Positions 30,195 to 37,896 of a stretch of 44,276 nt of DNA are shown here, one piece after another. Each line of letters starts with the position of its first letter. Position 1 is the stretch's first letter. This stretch comes from Phycisphaerae bacterium (GTDB lineage: Bacteria; Planctomycetota; Phycisphaerae; UBA1845), in the NCBI GenBank assembly GCA_013360585.1, contig JABWBH010000041.1, forward strand, positions 1 to 44,276. Reading direction: 5' to 3'. Below the pieces are notes generated by a model, which saw nothing but the letters and a program-made list of their open reading frames with translations, was not told the origin of the DNA and searched no databases. The position numbers and the translations under genes are program-made.

Positions 30195-31436
30195 ATGTAC
30201 ACCAACTTCCAGCCGCATCTTCAAAAGGAGCTTTCCGCGATCCGCGAGGCGGGGCTTTACAAGGAGGAACGTGCGATCCTCACGCCGCAGTCGGCGGGCA
30301 TCCGCGTGTCGTTCCCGATCGGATCTGCGCCGCGCGAGGTGATCAACTTCTGCGCCAACAACTATCTGGGCCTGTCCAGCCACCCGAAGGTGATCGCGGC
30401 GGCGCGGGCGGCGCTGGAAAGCCACGGATTCGGCTTGTCGTCGGTCCGCTTCATCTGCGGCACGCAGGACATTCACAAACAGCTCGAGCGCCGTATCAGC
30501 GAGTTCCTCGGGACCGAGGATGCGATCCTTTACACGTCGTGCTTTGACGCCAACGGCGGGCTTTTTGAGACCTTGCTGGGGGAAAATGACGTCATCATCA
30601 CCGACCAGCTCAACCACGCCTCGATCATCGACGGCATCCGTCTGTGCAAGGCGAAGCGGCTCATCTACGCCAACGCGGACATGACCGACCTGGAGGCGAA
30701 ACTGAAGGAGGCGAAGGCCGCGCGTTTTCGCATGATCGCCACCGACGGGGCGTTCTCGATGGACGGGAGCATCGCCCCGATCGACCGCATCTGCGACCTG
30801 GCGGACCGGTACGACGCGCTGGTGATGGTGGACGACAGTCACTGCACGGGTTTCCTGGGAAAAACCGGGCGCGGATCGGCGGAGCATTGCGGCGCGGAAG
30901 GGCGCGTCGACATCATCACCTCAACGCTCGGCAAGGCGCTCGGCGGCGCCTCCGGCGGGTTCACGACCGGGCGGAAGGAGATCATCGACCTGTTGCGGCA
31001 GCGGTCGCGCCCGTACCTTTTCAGCAACACGCTGGCGCCGATGATCGTGCAGGCGTCGATCGCGGTGCTCGACCTGCTCAGCGAGACCACGGCGCTGCGC
31101 GACAAGCTGGAGGCGAACACGAAGCGCTTCCGCGCGGGCATGACGGCGGCCGGGTTCGACATCAAGCCCGGCGTCCACCCAATCGTGCCGATCATGTTGT
31201 ACAACGCGAAGCTTGCGCAGGACGTGGCGCGTGACCTTTACGGCGAGGGCGTCTACGTCATCGGGTTCTTCTTCCCCGTCGTCGGGCGCGGGTTGGCGAG
31301 AATTCGCGTCCAGCTTTCCGCGGCACACGAGTTCTCGCACATCGACCGCGCGATCGAGGCGTTCACCAGGGTCGGGCGCAAGTATGAGATCCTCGGCAAA
31401 AAACGCGAGGAGATCGTCGCCCGTTACGGGGAGTAA
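30195..31436 (+). CDS. kbl: Glycine C-acetyltransferase (2-amino-3-ketobutyrate CoA ligase)
   Basis: A PLP-dependent alpha-oxoamine synthase of 413 residues. Signature features: [36 protein letters not shown], the [15 protein letters not shown] motif and the PLP lysine in [13 protein letters not shown] (Lys247). The ending, [20 protein letters not shown], is typical of Kbl. The enzyme cleaves 2-amino-3-ketobutyrate with CoA to glycine and acetyl-CoA in threonine breakdown. The usual partner, threonine dehydrogenase tdh, is not adjacent. ATG 30195 has no clear Shine-Dalgarno site; the bases before it are repeats. It converges on the aminotransferase gene, with 18 bases between the stops. Confidence 0.93.
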   Translation: MYTNFQPHLQKELSAIREAGLYKEERAILTPQSAGIRVSFPIGSAPREVINFCANNYLGLSSHPKVIAAARAALESHGFGLSSVRFICGTQDIHKQLERRISEFLGTEDAILYTSCFDANGGLFETLLGENDVIITDQLNHASIIDGIRLCKAKRLIYANADMTDLEAKLKEAKAARFRMIATDGAFSMDGSIAPIDRICDLADRYDALVMVDDSHCTGFLGKTGRGSAEHCGAEGRVDIITSTLGKALGGASGGFTTGRKEIIDLLRQRSRPYLFSNTLAPMIVQASIAVLDLLSETTALRDKLEANTKRFRAGMTAAGFDIKPGVHPIVPIMLYNAKLAQDVARDLYGEGVYVIGFFFPVVGRGLARIRVQLSAAHEFSHIDRAIEAFTRVGRKYEILGKKREEIVARYGE

Positions 31437-31454
31437 GACGCCGGCGCGCGGCGG

Positions 31455-32609
31455 TTACCCGAGCTTCCGCAGCCGCCGGCACGCTTCCTCCAGCTCCGGC
31501 ATCTTCTTCGCGTAACAGAAGCGGAGCTGATCGTCCCCGTCGGCAGGGTTGCGGTAGAACGCCGACCCCGGAACCGACGCCACGCCGGTACGTTCGAGAA
31601 TGTCCTCGGCGGCGTGAACCGCGTTTTTCCAGCGCCCCCGGGCGAACGCCGCGAGCATGTAATAACTGCCCGTCGGAAGATACGGCGTGAAGCCGATCCC
31701 CCGCAGCGTGTCCGCCATCAGATTGCGCTTCGTCTCGTAATCCTTGCGCATCCGGTCGTAATACGCCTGCGGCAGGGCCAACCCGGCGACGATGCCGTGT
31801 TGCAGCGGGTTCGGAGCGCAGATGTAGAACAGGTCGGAGACGACCGCGATCTTGTCGATCATCGCCGCCGGCCCCACCGTGTACCCGACGCGCCAACCGG
31901 TGACGGCGTAGGTCTTGCTGGCGCCGCTGATCGTCAGCGTGCGCTGGCGGGCCTGGGGTAACGCGCCGATCGAGAAGTGCTCGGCCTCGTGCGTGATATA
32001 CTCGTAGATCTCGTCGGTGACGATCCAGAGATTGTGCCGCTCCGCCAGCGCCGCGATGGCCTCCAGTTCGGTCCGCGAGAAGACCTTGCCGGTGGGATTT
32101 CCGGGCGTGTTGATGACGATCATCCGGGTGCGCGGAGTGACGGCGGCAGCCAGCGCCCCGGCATCGTAGCGCCAATCCGGCGGTTTGAGGTCCACGTAGC
32201 TGACGCGCGCCCCGATGAGGGTCAGCAGGTTAACGTGATAGCTGTAAAACGGGCTGAAGACGATCGCCTCGTCGCCGGGGTTGAGGATCGACAGGCAGGT
32301 GCAGGCGAACGAGCCGGCGGTCCCGACGTTGACGGTGACTTCGGTCTCGGGGTCGCACGCGATGCCGTTGAAGGCCTGCATCTTCGCGGCGATGGCGCGG
32401 CGCAGCTCGACGATGCCGCGGAGGTTGGTGTAAATCGCGTGGTCGGCGTCGATCGCGCGCTTCGCCGCCTCCTTGACCTCGATCGGCGCGGGCTGATCGC
32501 AGACGCCCTGCGACAGGTTGACCCCCCCCATCGCCTGACAGATCGCCGAGTACCGGCGGATGTCGGACTGTCGGATGTCACGGACGCGGTCGGCGATCGG
32601 CAGACTCAT
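31455..32609 (-). CDS. Class I/II PLP-dependent aminotransferase
   Basis: A 384-residue protein; GGAGG lies eight bases before ATG 32609. It begins MSLPIADRVRDIRQSDIRRY. The fold-type I motifs are in order: GIVELRRAIAAKM, NVGTAGSFACTCL (PLP-phosphate region), INTPGNPTGKVF, VTDEIYEYITHEAE, the PLP lysine in SGASKTYAVTGWRVGY (Lys232), and a final DQLRFCYAKK with the substrate-carboxylate Arg. It resembles aspartate/kynurenine-type aminotransferases, but the substrate cannot be told from sequence. It follows the S41 peptidase gene by 85 bases on the same strand and converges with kbl. Confidence 0.92.
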   Translation of the reverse strand: MSLPIADRVRDIRQSDIRRYSAICQAMGGVNLSQGVCDQPAPIEVKEAAKRAIDADHAIYTNLRGIVELRRAIAAKMQAFNGIACDPETEVTVNVGTAGSFACTCLSILNPGDEAIVFSPFYSYHVNLLTLIGARVSYVDLKPPDWRYDAGALAAAVTPRTRMIVINTPGNPTGKVFSRTELEAIAALAERHNLWIVTDEIYEYITHEAEHFSIGALPQARQRTLTISGASKTYAVTGWRVGYTVGPAAMIDKIAVVSDLFYICAPNPLQHGIVAGLALPQAYYDRMRKDYETKRNLMADTLRGIGFTPYLPTGSYYMLAAFARGRWKNAVHAAEDILERTGVASVPGSAFYRNPADGDDQLRFCYAKKMPELEEACRRLRKLG

Positions 32610-32694
32610 GCGAATACCCTCCCAGGCTGTCCGATCGTTATACGCGGCGCAATTCAGCGTGTCACGCGCGAGGTGTCCGCAGACCGGCCGGGCG

Positions 32695-34326
32695 TCACGG
32701 CTTCCGCCCGGGACGGCGGGATTCGGCGGGCGACTCCCGCAGCTTCTCCAGCGCGCAAAGCAGCACCGGATCGGACCGCGGCGTAAAAGCCTCCGGCGCG
32801 GCTTTGACGTACACCTCAGGCTCGACGCCCCCGGGTTCCAGCGGACGTCCGTCGGGCAGACGGTCGATCCAGCGCGGAAGGTTAACCGTAATGTTCAGAC
32901 CGGTCTCGATCCGTCGGGGGTTCGCGCTGGAGCCTGCGGTGCGGTCGCCCAGGGTCGTCGTCTGCGGCGCCTGCGCGAGCATCAGGGCGAAGGATTCCGC
33001 GGAACTCATCGTGCATGGCCCGATCAGGACCACGACGGGCGCCTCGAAGCGCCACGGCCCGCGCGGTTCAACGACGCGATCCAGCATCGGACCCAGGTCG
33101 TCATGCTTCGGTCCCGACCGGTACTGGTTCCGGCTGTAAACGCGCGGGCGGTCCAGGAAGCGCCCGGCGATGGCGCGGGCGAGAAGTTCGTCGCCGCCGC
33201 CGTTGAAGCGCAGATCGAGGACCAACCCCCACGAATCTCCGAGGGTTTCGAGCATCTTGTCCACCAGGTCCGGCAATTCCGCGTCGGACAGCGCGTACAC
33301 GTTCAGGTAAGCAATCCCGTCCTCCGTCCGGGCCCACGCCGCGCCGCGTCGCGAGTCGCGCAGCGGACCGACGAGCGCCTCCGCCGCCTGCCAGTTCGCG
33401 TTCAAGGGACGAGATCGCGAGTACCCCGGAACATTCTCGTCGCCGCAGTTCACCCAGACATGAAGGTCTTCGAGCGGTCGAAGCAGGTCCGCGATCGCCG
33501 CCGCGGTCTCGTATGTCGTCCTCGCCGCGGCAGCGCGCGGACGGAACGTTTCTCGCAACTTCGCCCAGTTCACTCCGGGGCGAACCCCGAACATCGCGTA
33601 CTCTCGATCGAACGCCTCCCAGACCTCATCGAAGGCGCGAAGCGAGTCGGTCTCCGTGACGGGCGTCAGGGGAGGCAGCGGGCGCCTCTCGAAAAAGGGT
33701 TCGTACTTGACTGTTCCGGCCTCCGTATCCGTCATGAAGAGCCGTCGGGCGACGCTCGTCTCAAGGTCCACGACGATCGACTTGCGCCAGGGGATGACGG
33801 GAAGGTTTCCGCTTTGCCACGCCGCGTTGATCTTCCACGTCGCGGCGCGCCGACCCCACGCCGCAAACGCCGCCTTCCCCTGCCCCACCACGGTTCCTGG
33901 CGGGAACACGTGGCCGAGCACCGCCGGGTTGAAGCGCAGGAAGATCGAGCGGACCTCCTCACCTGTCCCGACGGGGGCGCGCAGCACCCGACCCGGCGCA
34001 TCCGGCTGAACGTAGGCCCAGACCACGTTCCCCTGATGCACGCCGAACGCGACCTGTGACGGACCGAGTTCGACAGCGAACCCGTCGCCGCACGTGAACG
34101 AAAACGACCGGACCGACCAGATGTCTGCGGCGTCACAGCTCCACGACCGCCCCACCGGAGGCTCGGAAGCATCAAGCGAAGCCGGATAGCGGGACGCGAG
34201 GTTGACGTCTTGCTCCTGCCGGGCGTGAGCCGACGGCCCCGCAACCGCCGCGATGAGGAAGACGACGGTCTGAACGATGACTTGCGGAACCCGCAAAGCG
34301 GAATCGCCGGGTTTCCGGGACGACAC
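32695..34326 (-). CDS. Exported S41-family (tail-specific-like) peptidase
   Basis: Starting at GTG 34326 gives 543 residues with a signal peptide (MSSRKPGDSALRVPQ, then VIVQTVVFLIAAVA to SAHA). An alternative TTG start 12 codons later gives the same hydrophobic segment. The frame open upstream of these overlaps the divergent gene and is unlikely to be translated. The N-terminal half (about 35-220) is a beta-rich domain of unknown role. The peptidase domain follows: SLRAFDEVWEAFDREYAMFG, DLHVWVN, VLDLRFNGGGDELLA and the nucleophile region IGPCTMSSAESFALML, with the catalytic serine at about 441-442. This matches S41 tail-specific proteases, without an evident PDZ. Likely periplasmic; substrate unknown. 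Confidence 0.85.
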   Translation of the reverse strand: MSSRKPGDSALRVPQVIVQTVVFLIAAVAGPSAHARQEQDVNLASRYPASLDASEPPVGRSWSCDAADIWSVRSFSFTCGDGFAVELGPSQVAFGVHQGNVVWAYVQPDAPGRVLRAPVGTGEEVRSIFLRFNPAVLGHVFPPGTVVGQGKAAFAAWGRRAATWKINAAWQSGNLPVIPWRKSIVVDLETSVARRLFMTDTEAGTVKYEPFFERRPLPPLTPVTETDSLRAFDEVWEAFDREYAMFGVRPGVNWAKLRETFRPRAAAARTTYETAAAIADLLRPLEDLHVWVNCGDENVPGYSRSRPLNANWQAAEALVGPLRDSRRGAAWARTEDGIAYLNVYALSDAELPDLVDKMLETLGDSWGLVLDLRFNGGGDELLARAIAGRFLDRPRVYSRNQYRSGPKHDDLGPMLDRVVEPRGPWRFEAPVVVLIGPCTMSSAESFALMLAQAPQTTTLGDRTAGSSANPRRIETGLNITVNLPRWIDRLPDGRPLEPGGVEPEVYVKAAPEAFTPRSDPVLLCALEKLRESPAESRRPGRKP

Positions 34327-34392
34327 GTCGGCGGAGCGTCTTGGTCGGACGAAACCGCGTGCGTACAATTCACCAGCAAGGATCGTCGCGCA

Positions 34393-34863
34393 ATGCCGGT
34401 ATCCGATGAAGAATTCGATCACCTTGTGGCGCGGGCGTCGGGGGATGAGACGCTGCGGGCGATGACTTTGTGCGGGGGTTGCCTTTATGATCTTCGCGGG
34501 CTTCCGGCGGCGGGTCGCTGTCCGGAATGTGGAGGCCGCTACTGCGCGGCCGGACTTCGTCGTCGCGGCGTGTTTCGTCCTGAACATGCTGAGTTTCCTC
34601 TTGCGGAGCTTTCCGCGTCGCTGGTTCTCTTGCTGATCTGCGGGTGGATCTTCGATCCTTATGCCCTGATCGTGTTCGGCCGCACCGCGCTGCACGTGGC
34701 GTTCGGATTCCTGACCGGACTGACCGGGTTGCTCTGCACCCTGATGACGTATGCCCGGATTCGGCGTTATGTCCGAGCGCGATGGCGGCTGAGGCAAGCT
34801 CAGGCGTATGCGCGATCCCTGGTCCCCAAGGAAGAGCCGTGGGTCGTGGCGCCACGCCCGTAA
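34393..34863 (+). CDS. Zinc-ribbon membrane protein
   Basis: A 156-residue protein from ATG 34393. A zinc ribbon near the start has CGGCLYDLRGLPAAGRCPEC, a CxxC pair on each side of the planctomycete-like YDLRGLP signature, so four cysteines can bind one zinc. Two hydrophobic segments follow (SASLVLLLICGWIFDPYA and ALHVAFGFLTGLTGLLCTLM), then a basic tail (YARIRRYVRARWRLRQAQAY). The ribbon faces the cytoplasm if the tail does. Proteins of this shape are common in planctomycetes, often near other membrane genes, without known function. It diverges from the S41 peptidase gene. Confidence 0.75.
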   Translation: MPVSDEEFDHLVARASGDETLRAMTLCGGCLYDLRGLPAAGRCPECGGRYCAAGLRRRGVFRPEHAEFPLAELSASLVLLLICGWIFDPYALIVFGRTALHVAFGFLTGLTGLLCTLMTYARIRRYVRARWRLRQAQAYARSLVPKEEPWVVAPRP

Positions 34864-34895
34864 CCGCAGGGCAACCGCATTCTAACCTCGAATCC

Positions 34896-34929
34896 GGGTG
34901 GCATGCCCTGGCGTACTCGCCTGGCCATG
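34896..34929. repeat. TACT-loop extragenic hairpin, copy 1
   Basis: Begins GGGTGGCATG. A stem-loop with lower arms CATGCCC and GGCCATG (one mismatched pair), a T-T mismatch, upper stem GGCG/CGCC and loop TACT. It starts 33 bases after the zinc-ribbon gene's stop codon. Confidence 0.75.
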
Positions 34930-34955
34930 TTGAAGGATCAGAAAGCCCGACGACA

Positions 34956-34992
34956 GGGTGGCATGCTCTCGCGGTACTCCGCGTGAGCATGC
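34956..34992. repeat. TACT-loop extragenic hairpin, copy 2
   Basis: Again begins GGGTGGCATG, but the arms differ: GCATGCTC pairs with GAGCATGC and CGCGG with CCGCG, around the same T-T mismatch and TACT loop. The arms of copies 2 and 3 differ yet each pairs perfectly, so changes on one side are matched on the other. Confidence 0.8.
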
Positions 34993-35036
34993 GAGTTCAT
35001 CCCACCAGATGAGCATGCGAGTTCATCCCACCAGAT
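34985..35036. repeat. Two tandem copies of a 26-bp unit
   Basis: The 26-base unit beginning GAGCATGCGAGTTCATCCCA occurs twice in direct tandem, followed by a truncated third start (GAGCATGCG). Each unit reuses the right arm of hairpin copy 2. There are no spacers, so this is a simple duplication and not a CRISPR array. Confidence 0.85.
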
Positions 35037-35049
35037 GAGCATGCGGGCC

Positions 35050-35083
35050 GGGTGGCATGGCCTGGCGTACTCGCCTGGCCATG
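35050..35083. repeat. TACT-loop extragenic hairpin, copy 3
   Basis: Begins GGGTGGCATG. Lower arms CATGGCC and GGCCATG pair fully, with a T-T mismatch, upper stem GGCG/CGCC and loop TACT. It lies about 220 bases upstream of the metzincin gene. The rest of the 34864-35301 gap holds no gene I can support. Confidence 0.8.
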
Positions 35084-35301
35084 CTGAGGGATCAGAACGC
35101 CCGTTTCTTCCGAACACGGACCGCTGCTGCGGACTCTTGTCCCCCGACGCACCGGCAGATATCAGAACGCGGTCGCCCTGCCCGTAACCGCGGGTTTCCG
35201 CACATTTTCATTGAAATCACCGCTTCAACCAGGTACGCTGGCATTGCCGCCGGCACCCGGCGGCAGGGGGTTCCGGGGTCGGTTTCAGAAAGGAGATCAT
35301 C

Positions 35302-36849
35302 ATGAGAATTGGGACGTGCATCAAGGCAGGCGCGTTCGCCTGTGCGGCGGTTGTGCTGGCGGCACAAGTCGCGGCCGAGGAGCGGCGGATGTCGCCGCTG
35401 CGGGTCAAAGGACCGACGGACGGAAACGGTGTCACGGCGTTGACGTTCGATGCCGACGCCTACGAAGCGTTGCGGGGGGCGGAGTCGTTCGTCCTCACGC
35501 AGGTGCCTTTGACGGACCGGCGGCTGGTGAATGTCGAGGCGCGGCGCGTCGAGGCGTTCACCGAGGACGCGGTCGTTGTCGTGGGCGGCGCGGGGGGCGA
35601 GTCGGCCGTCGAGCGTCCGGACGTCATCGTTCTTTCCGGCAGCGTGGTCGGGGCGCCCGAATCCCACGTGACGCTGGGGTTCTCGGCGCACGGATGCAAC
35701 GGAATCATCGAGCTGGACGGACAGATGCATCTCGTCTCCGCCGGTCCGGTCGGCGGGACCGGTCCGGTGGTCTACAACTTCACGACGCTTCCGCAGGGCG
35801 TCATCGACTGGGTTCCCTTCCAGTGCGGCAGCGACCTGCTGGCGCATCCTCCGCGTGCACCGCAGACCCGCGGCACGGGCGGGTCGGCGCCGGCGGGTGA
35901 TCCGCCCTGCCGCGTGGTGAACGTGGCCATCGAGACGGATTACGAATACACGCGCGACATCTTCGGCGGGGATACCAACGCGGCGGCGGCCTACGCCACG
36001 ACGCTCGTGGCGGCGGTGGGGGAGACGACGCTGCGCGACCTGAATGTACACTTGAAGATCGCCTATCTGCGGACCTGGAGCGCCAACAACGATCCGTATA
36101 CCGCGAACAACAGTTGGGATCGCTTCTTCGAGTATCAGGATCACTGGAACGCGAACATGCGCCACATCGTCCGCGACAACGTGCATATGTTCTCGGCGTT
36201 GCGCGACGGCCAGATCGGCGGGCTGGCGTACCTGCCCGGCGTCTGCCAGACCGACTATGATTACGCGTACTCCTCGTATCTGAACGGCTTCTTCCCCTAT
36301 CCGCTCCAGGACCATCACGACCAGAACTGGGACGTGTTCGTCGTCGGGCATGAAGAGGGGCACAACCTCGGCGCGCCGCACACCCACGATCACAATCCGC
36401 CGATCGACGGCTGCGGCCTGGGAGATTGCAATGACGCCTTCGGCGGCACCTACATGAGCTACTGTCACGGCTGCTCCGGAGGCATGACGAACATCGTCCT
36501 GGCGTACCACGATCGCACGATCCACGAAGCCATCCTGCCCTACCTGGGCGACGCCCCGTGCAATCTCGAGGACGATCCGCCCTGCACCGGCGGCGTCGAC
36601 TGCGACCGGATCTCCGAGCTTAACGTGACGTGCAGGCAAGGCCGCTTCAAGCTCAAGGCCGTGGTGAAGTCCACGCTCGCGGAAGGGACGACCCTGACCC
36701 TGACGCGCGACGGGTCGGACTCGCAGGCCGTCTCAATCAACAGCCGCGGCAAAGCGCGAGCGGTCTGGAAGAACGTCGCCGGCGGCGGACACGACGTCTG
36801 CATCGACGAGTGCCCCGCCCTCTGCGGCAGCGCAAGCTGCAACCCGTAG
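35302..36849 (+). CDS. Secreted metzincin-type zinc metallopeptidase
   Basis: A 515-residue protein; AGGAG precedes ATG 35302 by six bases. Signal peptide: MRIGTCIKAGAFACAAVVLA, then QVAAE. Residues about 30-200 look like a beta-rich prodomain. The catalytic domain (about 200-420) has the extended zinc motif HEEGHNLGAPH at 350-360 (HExxHxxGxxH) with Glu351 as the expected base, and a Met-turn in GGTYMSYCH (Met385), as in reprolysin/M12B-like metzincins. The C-terminal 80 residues, Cys434 to Cys513, form a separate module with SELNVTCRQGRFKLKAVVKS and CIDECPALCG that resembles the tail of the secreted protein at 4796-6364. Probable exported protease; substrate unknown. Confidence 0.9.
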   Translation: MRIGTCIKAGAFACAAVVLAAQVAAEERRMSPLRVKGPTDGNGVTALTFDADAYEALRGAESFVLTQVPLTDRRLVNVEARRVEAFTEDAVVVVGGAGGESAVERPDVIVLSGSVVGAPESHVTLGFSAHGCNGIIELDGQMHLVSAGPVGGTGPVVYNFTTLPQGVIDWVPFQCGSDLLAHPPRAPQTRGTGGSAPAGDPPCRVVNVAIETDYEYTRDIFGGDTNAAAAYATTLVAAVGETTLRDLNVHLKIAYLRTWSANNDPYTANNSWDRFFEYQDHWNANMRHIVRDNVHMFSALRDGQIGGLAYLPGVCQTDYDYAYSSYLNGFFPYPLQDHHDQNWDVFVVGHEEGHNLGAPHTHDHNPPIDGCGLGDCNDAFGGTYMSYCHGCSGGMTNIVLAYHDRTIHEAILPYLGDAPCNLEDDPPCTGGVDCDRISELNVTCRQGRFKLKAVVKSTLAEGTTLTLTRDGSDSQAVSINSRGKARAVWKNVAGGGHDVCIDECPALCGSASCNP

Positions 36850-36891
36850 CCCGGGTCCGCTGGAGCGGGATACGAAAATGACGTTGAACGA

Positions 36892-36920
36892 ACCGGGCGA
36901 GGGCGAACCCCTCGCCCGGT
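36892..36920 (+). terminator. Strong hairpin after the metzincin gene
   Basis: ACCGGGCGAGG pairs perfectly with CCTCGCCCGGT around a 7-base loop, 43 bases after the gene's stop. No T-run follows, so it may be a Rho-type or processing signal rather than a classical intrinsic terminator. The bases from 36921 to 37047 hold nothing else I recognise. Confidence 0.55.
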
Positions 36921-37047
36921 GTCGTACGCAGCGCCCGGCCTCGCCCCCCCGCCGCCCGATGCCTGATCCACCTTCCCCCTCTTCCTTACGATCGCCCGCG
37001 AACCGACCTGAACCAATCCTCCGATCGCTTCAGGGGCGAACCCGGTC

Positions 37048-37110
37048 TTTTTATGACAAAACGGTTGCGAAGCGGTCCCGACCTTCATTAAAATGAAGAA
37101 GTCATAAAAA
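37048..37110. promoter_or_regulatory. Nested inverted repeats upstream of the ECF sigma gene
   Basis: Outer arms TTTTTATGAC (37048-37057) and GTCATAAAAA (37101-37110) are exact reverse complements, 43 bases apart. Between them an inner dyad, CTTCAT-TAAA-ATGAAG (37083-37098), also pairs perfectly. The site ends 25 bases before the ATG and just before its ribosome site (GGGAG). It is AT-rich against a GC-rich background. It could be an operator, an autoregulated promoter or a leader hairpin; the sequence alone does not tell. Confidence 0.55.
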
Positions 37111-37134
37111 TCGTTTCCTGGGAGACGCCCCGGA

Positions 37135-37710
37135 ATGCCCGTTTACGATCCGCCGCCCATAACCCGCATTCTCGAACTCGTTCAGACGGGGGACGAGTCC
37201 GCGCGCCGGGAGCTGTGGCGGCGCACCTATGACGAGATTCACGCCATCGCCGCCGCATTTATGCGCCGCGAAATTGCCGGACGCACGCTCCAGACCACTG
37301 TCGTCGTCCACGAGGCCTACCTTAAACTCTTCGGACACGCCTGCGCGGACTTCCGCAGCGCGGGACATTTCTTCTCCGCGGCCGCCAATGCGATGCGCCA
37401 GCTCCTCGTCGAACACGCACGGAAGAGAAGGGCGGCCAAGCGCGGCGGCGGGATCGGCACGGTTCCGCTCGACGGCGACGGCTTCGCCGCGGAGTTCGAC
37501 CGCGATCCGGAGTTGGAGCTGGCCGTCAACGAAGCCATGACGTTGCTCGAAAAAGAGCACCCGCGCGCGGCCGAGGTGGCCAAGCTGCGCTACTACACCG
37601 GGCTGACCGTGCGCCAAACGGCCGAGGCGCTCGCCGTCGGCGACCGCACCATCGAGGCCGACTGGCGGTTCGCGCGGGCGTGGCTGTATCAGCGGCTGGG
37701 AGGGAAGTGA
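37135..37710 (+). CDS. ECF-type sigma factor of the planctomycete/acidobacterial group
   Basis: A 191-residue protein; ATG 37135 has GGGAG ten bases upstream. It opens PPPITRILELVQTGDESARR (region 2 start), contains TTVVVHEAYLKLFGHACADF and AANAMRQLLVEHARKRRAAK, and ends with the region-4 helix-turn-helix KLRYYTGLTVRQTAEALAVG followed by DRTIEADWRFARAWLYQRL. This is the Sigma70_ECF (PF07638) pattern that commonly neighbours Ser/Thr kinases in Planctomycetota and Acidobacteriota. No anti-sigma factor is encoded nearby. The kinase gene starts 186 bases downstream, with the 56-bp palindrome between them, so they probably form one signalling unit. Confidence 0.92.
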   Translation: MPVYDPPPITRILELVQTGDESARRELWRRTYDEIHAIAAAFMRREIAGRTLQTTVVVHEAYLKLFGHACADFRSAGHFFSAAANAMRQLLVEHARKRRAAKRGGGIGTVPLDGDGFAAEFDRDPELELAVNEAMTLLEKEHPRAAEVAKLRYYTGLTVRQTAEALAVGDRTIEADWRFARAWLYQRLGGK

Positions 37711-37719
37711 GAGGACACT

Positions 37720-37775
37720 GAGCCGCGTGGCTTCAGCCCGCGCGATCGATCGCGCGGGCTGAAGCCACGCGGCTC
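37720..37775. repeat. Perfect 56-bp palindrome between sigma factor and kinase
   Basis: The two 28-base arms (starting GAGCCGCGTGGCTTCAGCCC, centre GATC-GATC) are exact reverse complements. It starts ten bases after the sigma factor stop. Half-copies of the arm occur at 6861-6885 and 38740-38765, so this is a dispersed repeat present in both full and half form. Such a symmetric sequence could form a strong RNA hairpin or a DNA cruciform. Confidence 0.92.
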
Positions 37776-37896
37776 GCAAGGTGGCGCAGCGCGAACCATG
37801 CCCGCCGCAACGGGACGAAACGATCGGCCAGCCGACGTGGCTGAACATTCGGTTGACCAACGCGACGCACGCCGCGTCAGCCGACAACATCGACCC

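Noticed and set aside
34985-35036. 26-bp tandem repeats as a CRISPR array
   Set aside because: The units are directly adjacent without spacers and there are only two full copies; no cas gene is near.
37798-37896. Upstream ATG for the kinase
   Set aside because: The extra 33 residues are Arg/Asp/His-rich with no similarity to other kinase N-termini, and neither start has a convincing ribosome site. The internal ATG gives the usual opening.
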